Positions 6,385 to 8,876 of a DNA stretch of 8,876 nt are shown one piece after another. The stretch comes from Endomicrobium sp. Lineage in GTDB: Bacteria > Elusimicrobiota > Endomicrobiia > Endomicrobiales > Endomicrobiaceae. Position 1 is the stretch's first letter. Every line of letters begins with the position of its first letter. The notes beneath the pieces are model-generated. The model saw nothing but the letters and a program-made list of their open reading frames with translations. It searched no databases and had not been told where the DNA came from. Both the position numbers and the translations under genes were made by a program. The stretch covers positions 1 to 8,876 of the forward strand of contig JAITAQ010000042.1 of the NCBI GenBank assembly GCA_031283985.1, given 5' to 3'.

Positions 6385-8306
6385 TGAAGAAAAAAAGCCC
6401 ATGGCATATACTTTTTTGGATAACTCTTTTCATAATTATATTTATGCTTATGAATTCTGCAGGAAAAAAAGGTCTAGAGACAGAACTTGAATATTCTCAG
6501 TTTAAGCAGTATATAAGAGCGGGTTGCGTATCCAAGGTTGTGGTTGGACAGGATTTTATAAAAGGTCAATTTAGAGATTTCAATGGAGTTTTAAAGAACT
6601 TTAGAACTATTCCCATGAATGACCCAAACCTTATAAAAGATATGGAGGAAAATAAGGTTCTTGAATTTTCTTCTATTGAAAAAGGCGGCTGGCTTAGTTC
6701 TTTGTTAGTGGGTTGCTTGCCGATGATTCTTTTCCTTTTTGTGTGGTTTTTTCTTATGAGAGGAATGATGATGGGCAGCGGCAAATATGCTATGTCTTTT
6801 GGTAAAACAAAAGCAAAACTTGCAGGAAACAATGCTGCTAAAAAAGTTACGTTTAAAGATGTTGCGGGTTGTAATGAGGCAAAAGAAGAATTACAGGAAA
6901 TAATAGAATTTTTAAAAGATCCTGCTAAATTTCAAAAATTGGGTGGAAAGATTCCAAAGGGAGTCCTTCTTTTTGGATCTCCTGGAACAGGGAAGACTTT
7001 ACTTGCCAAAGCCGTTGCGGGTGAAGCGGAAGTTCCTTTCTTTTCTTCAAGCGGTTCGGAATTTGTTGAAATGTTTGTAGGCGTCGGTGCTTCAAGAGTA
7101 AGAGATTTATTTGATCAAGGCAGAAAGTCTGCCCCATGCTTATTATTTATAGACGAAATAGATGCTGTTGGTAGACATAGATTTGCAGGTATCGGCGGAG
7201 GTCACGATGAAAGAGAGCAAACTTTAAATCAATTGCTTGTTGAGATGGATGGTTTTGATACAAAAGAAGGCGTTATTTTAATAGCGGCGACAAACAGACC
7301 TGATGTGTTGGATCCTGCTCTTTTAAGACCGGGAAGATTTGATAGACAGGTTGTAGTTCCAAATCCGGATTTAAAAGATAGAGAAGAAATTCTTTCAGTG
7401 CATGCAAAAAAAATTAAGTTGGATAGCAATGTAAGTTTAAATGTTATAGCCAGAAGAACTCCTGGATTTGTCGGTGCGGATTTGGCAAATCTCATAAATG
7501 AGTCGGCATTGCTTGCCGCTAGAAACAATCAAAAGTCCGTAAATATGAAAAATATGGAAGAAGCTATAGACAGAATTCTTGCGGGACCTCAGAGAAAGTC
7601 TCGTATAATGTCTGAAAAAGAGAAAAAAGTTATAGCTTATCATGAAGCAGGACATACTATAGTTGCAAAATTGCTTCCAATGGCGGATCCTGTTCATAAA
7701 GTTTCCATAGTACCTAGAGGTCCGGCGCTTGGTTATACTCTTCAGCTTCCGGAAGAAGACAAATATTTAACTTCAAAGTCTGAACTTTTAGACAGATTGG
7801 CAATACTTTTTGGTGGACGCGTTGCTGAAGAAGTGATGTTTTCAGAGATTACAACAGGATCTCAGAGCGATATTTCAAAGGCTACAGAAATTGCAACAAA
7901 AATGGTTATGGAATTTGGTATGAGTGAGAAAATAGGACCAATGGCTTTACAAAGACCTAATGAAGAAGTTTTCCTTGGGAGAGATATTTCAAGAGAAGTA
8001 AGACATTCTGGTAAAACTTCGGAGCTTATAGATGAAGAGATTAAGAAAATTATAGACGGAGCTAAATCTAAAGCAACGCAACTTATTAAAGATAATTCAG
8101 CAGCGCTTGATAAACTTGTAAAGTATCTTTTAGAGAGAGAAAATCTTAATGGCGAAGAAGTTGATAAAATAATTAAAGGCGAAGAGTTGCATCCTATGGC
8201 GGAAAAAGTACCAGTAACAGAAGAAGGCAGAAAAGAAGCTGCAGTTGAAAAAGAAGTTATAAAAGAAAAAATTAACGGCAAACAGCAGGAAAGTGAAAAA
8301 ATTTAA
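6384..8306 (+). CDS. ftsH: ATP-dependent zinc metalloprotease FtsH
   Basis: Membrane-anchored AAA+ protease that extracts and degrades membrane and short-lived cytosolic proteins, assembling as a hexamer. The 640 residues follow the standard plan: membrane helix about 8-24, a short exported domain, second helix about 104-126, AAA module, then peptidase. Visible motifs are Walker A GSPGTGKT (198-205; the family usually has GPPGTGKT), pore loop FVGVG (231-235), Walker B LLFIDEID (253-260), the second region of homology with arginine fingers R315 and R318, zinc-binding HEAGH (420-424) and the third zinc ligand Asp in GSQSDIS near 496. The tail after about 600 is Lys/Glu-rich and low in complexity, as is common. 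AGGAG (6371-6375) lies eight bases before the ATG. That ATG shares its A with the ancestral hpt stop (TAATG). The C-terminal end overlaps folE by 14 bases. The gene is intact and almost certainly functional. Confidence 0.98.
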   Translation: MKKKSPWHILFWITLFIIIFMLMNSAGKKGLETELEYSQFKQYIRAGCVSKVVVGQDFIKGQFRDFNGVLKNFRTIPMNDPNLIKDMEENKVLEFSSIEKGGWLSSLLVGCLPMILFLFVWFFLMRGMMMGSGKYAMSFGKTKAKLAGNNAAKKVTFKDVAGCNEAKEELQEIIEFLKDPAKFQKLGGKIPKGVLLFGSPGTGKTLLAKAVAGEAEVPFFSSSGSEFVEMFVGVGASRVRDLFDQGRKSAPCLLFIDEIDAVGRHRFAGIGGGHDEREQTLNQLLVEMDGFDTKEGVILIAATNRPDVLDPALLRPGRFDRQVVVPNPDLKDREEILSVHAKKIKLDSNVSLNVIARRTPGFVGADLANLINESALLAARNNQKSVNMKNMEEAIDRILAGPQRKSRIMSEKEKKVIAYHEAGHTIVAKLLPMADPVHKVSIVPRGPALGYTLQLPEEDKYLTSKSELLDRLAILFGGRVAEEVMFSEITTGSQSDISKATEIATKMVMEFGMSEKIGPMALQRPNEEVFLGRDISREVRHSGKTSELIDEEIKKIIDGAKSKATQLIKDNSAALDKLVKYLLERENLNGEEVDKIIKGEELHPMAEKVPVTEEGRKEAAVEKEVIKEKINGKQQESEKI

Positions 8307-8868
8307 TTTTGACAAAAAACAAGCTCAAAACGCTATAAGACTTTTGCTTGAATCTTTTGGAGAGGATTTAGAGAGACAAGGTCTTAGGCACACACCTGAA
8401 AGAGTAGCTGAATTTTATAAAGAAGCTTTATCAGGAAATGAAGTTGATCCTTTGGAGCTTGTTCCTGTACATTATGCTGTGGAGGAGCATGAAGAAATAA
8501 TACTTGTTAAAGATATTCCGTTTTATTCTCTATGTGAACATCATTTGCTTCCTTTTTTCGGCAAAACATGTGTAGCGTATATGCCTCAAAAAGATAAAAT
8601 AGTTGGGGTATCAAAACTTGTAAGACTTGTAGAAGTTTTTGCCAATAGGCTTCAGTTACAGGAAAGACTTACAAAACAAGTTGCCGATACTATAATGAAG
8701 TCAATAGAACCTCATGGAGTCATGGTTGTTATTGAAGCCGAACATTTATGTATGACCATGAGAGGTGTTAAAAAGCCCGGAGCTAAAATGCTTACTTCAG
8801 CTATGAGGGGAATATTTTTAAAAGATGTGAGGACTAGATCTGAAGCTATGTCTCTTTTGGGAAGATAA
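8293..8868 (+). CDS. folE: GTP cyclohydrolase I (FolE1 type)
   Basis: Converts GTP to 7,8-dihydroneopterin triphosphate and formate, the first committed step of tetrahydrofolate synthesis. The 191-residue protein matches the B. subtilis-type length. Zinc ligands are Cys81 and His84 in the SLCEHHLLPF motif and Cys153 in AEHLCM. Other conserved stretches are RHTPERVAEFY (32-42), VGVSKLVRLVEVFANRLQLQE (104-124) and TMRGVKKPGA following the second Cys. The start is GTG at 8293, the only plausible initiator: no ATG or GTG lies between it and the upstream in-frame stop at 8260-8262, and the next Met is inside the conserved core. The gene begins within the last codons of ftsH. AGGAAA abuts the GTG with no proper spacing, so initiation probably relies on ribosomes terminating on ftsH. 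Retention implies folate is made in the cell. No terminator is seen in the eight bases left after the stop. Confidence 0.97.
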   Translation: MKKFNFDKKQAQNAIRLLLESFGEDLERQGLRHTPERVAEFYKEALSGNEVDPLELVPVHYAVEEHEEIILVKDIPFYSLCEHHLLPFFGKTCVAYMPQKDKIVGVSKLVRLVEVFANRLQLQERLTKQVADTIMKSIEPHGVMVVIEAEHLCMTMRGVKKPGAKMLTSAMRGIFLKDVRTRSEAMSLLGR

Positions 8869-8876
8869 AATTGATA

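Noticed and set aside
7862..8281. 139-codon minus-strand open frame within ftsH
   Set aside because: Its Ser/Leu-rich composition is what antisense of AT-rich ftsH codons gives. The sense strand is conserved peptidase sequence.
8869..8876. Start of a next gene (TTG at 8871) after folE
   Set aside because: Only eight bases remain, with no coding information to judge; a folate gene would be plausible but cannot be supported.

Overview
The window is a strongly AT-rich, gene-dense stretch of bacterial chromosome with overlapping genes, almost no spacer DNA, and one full-length but dead housekeeping gene. AT bias, tight packing and fresh inactivation of a salvage enzyme are the signature of a host-restricted, genome-reducing bacterium. 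My best guess is an Elusimicrobiota / Endomicrobium-type gut-protist endosymbiont. This rests on overall character and gene order, not on a database match, so treat the taxon as an inference.

Layout. A MATE-family exporter lies on the minus strand (17-1405). A 91-base divergent spacer (1406-1496) separates it from a head-to-tail plus-strand block filling the rest of the window: a ModF-like (COG1119-type) ABC ATPase, mprF, tilS, a broken hpt, ftsH and folE. Junctions in the block are 22 bases (ABC/mprF), a 4-base ATGA overlap (mprF/tilS), an 11-base overlap (tilS/hpt), an ancestral TAATG overlap (hpt/ftsH) and a 14-base overlap (ftsH/folE). This suggests one transcription unit with translational coupling. 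No gene-free stretch exceeds 100 bases, and I found no RNA gene, IS element, CRISPR array, convincing repeat or intrinsic terminator.

Function. The front of the block and the divergent exporter concern the envelope: drug/cation export, a soluble ABC ATPase without a visible permease, and a two-domain MprF that in other bacteria aminoacylates and flips phosphatidylglycerol to resist cationic peptides. The rear is housekeeping: TilS (lysidine in tRNA-Ile), FtsH (membrane AAA protease) and FolE (first step of folate/pterin synthesis). The order tilS-hpt-ftsH is an old conserved cluster, also found in Bacillus.

The main point of interest is hpt (5842-6384). It carries two nonsense codons, a +1 and a compensating -1 frameshift, and changes at several active-site positions. 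Yet it can be read end to end at normal family length, keeps its ribosome binding site, and its ancestral stop still overlaps the ftsH start. I see no evidence of a wholly new biological system here; the rest is ordinary genes in a decaying genome.
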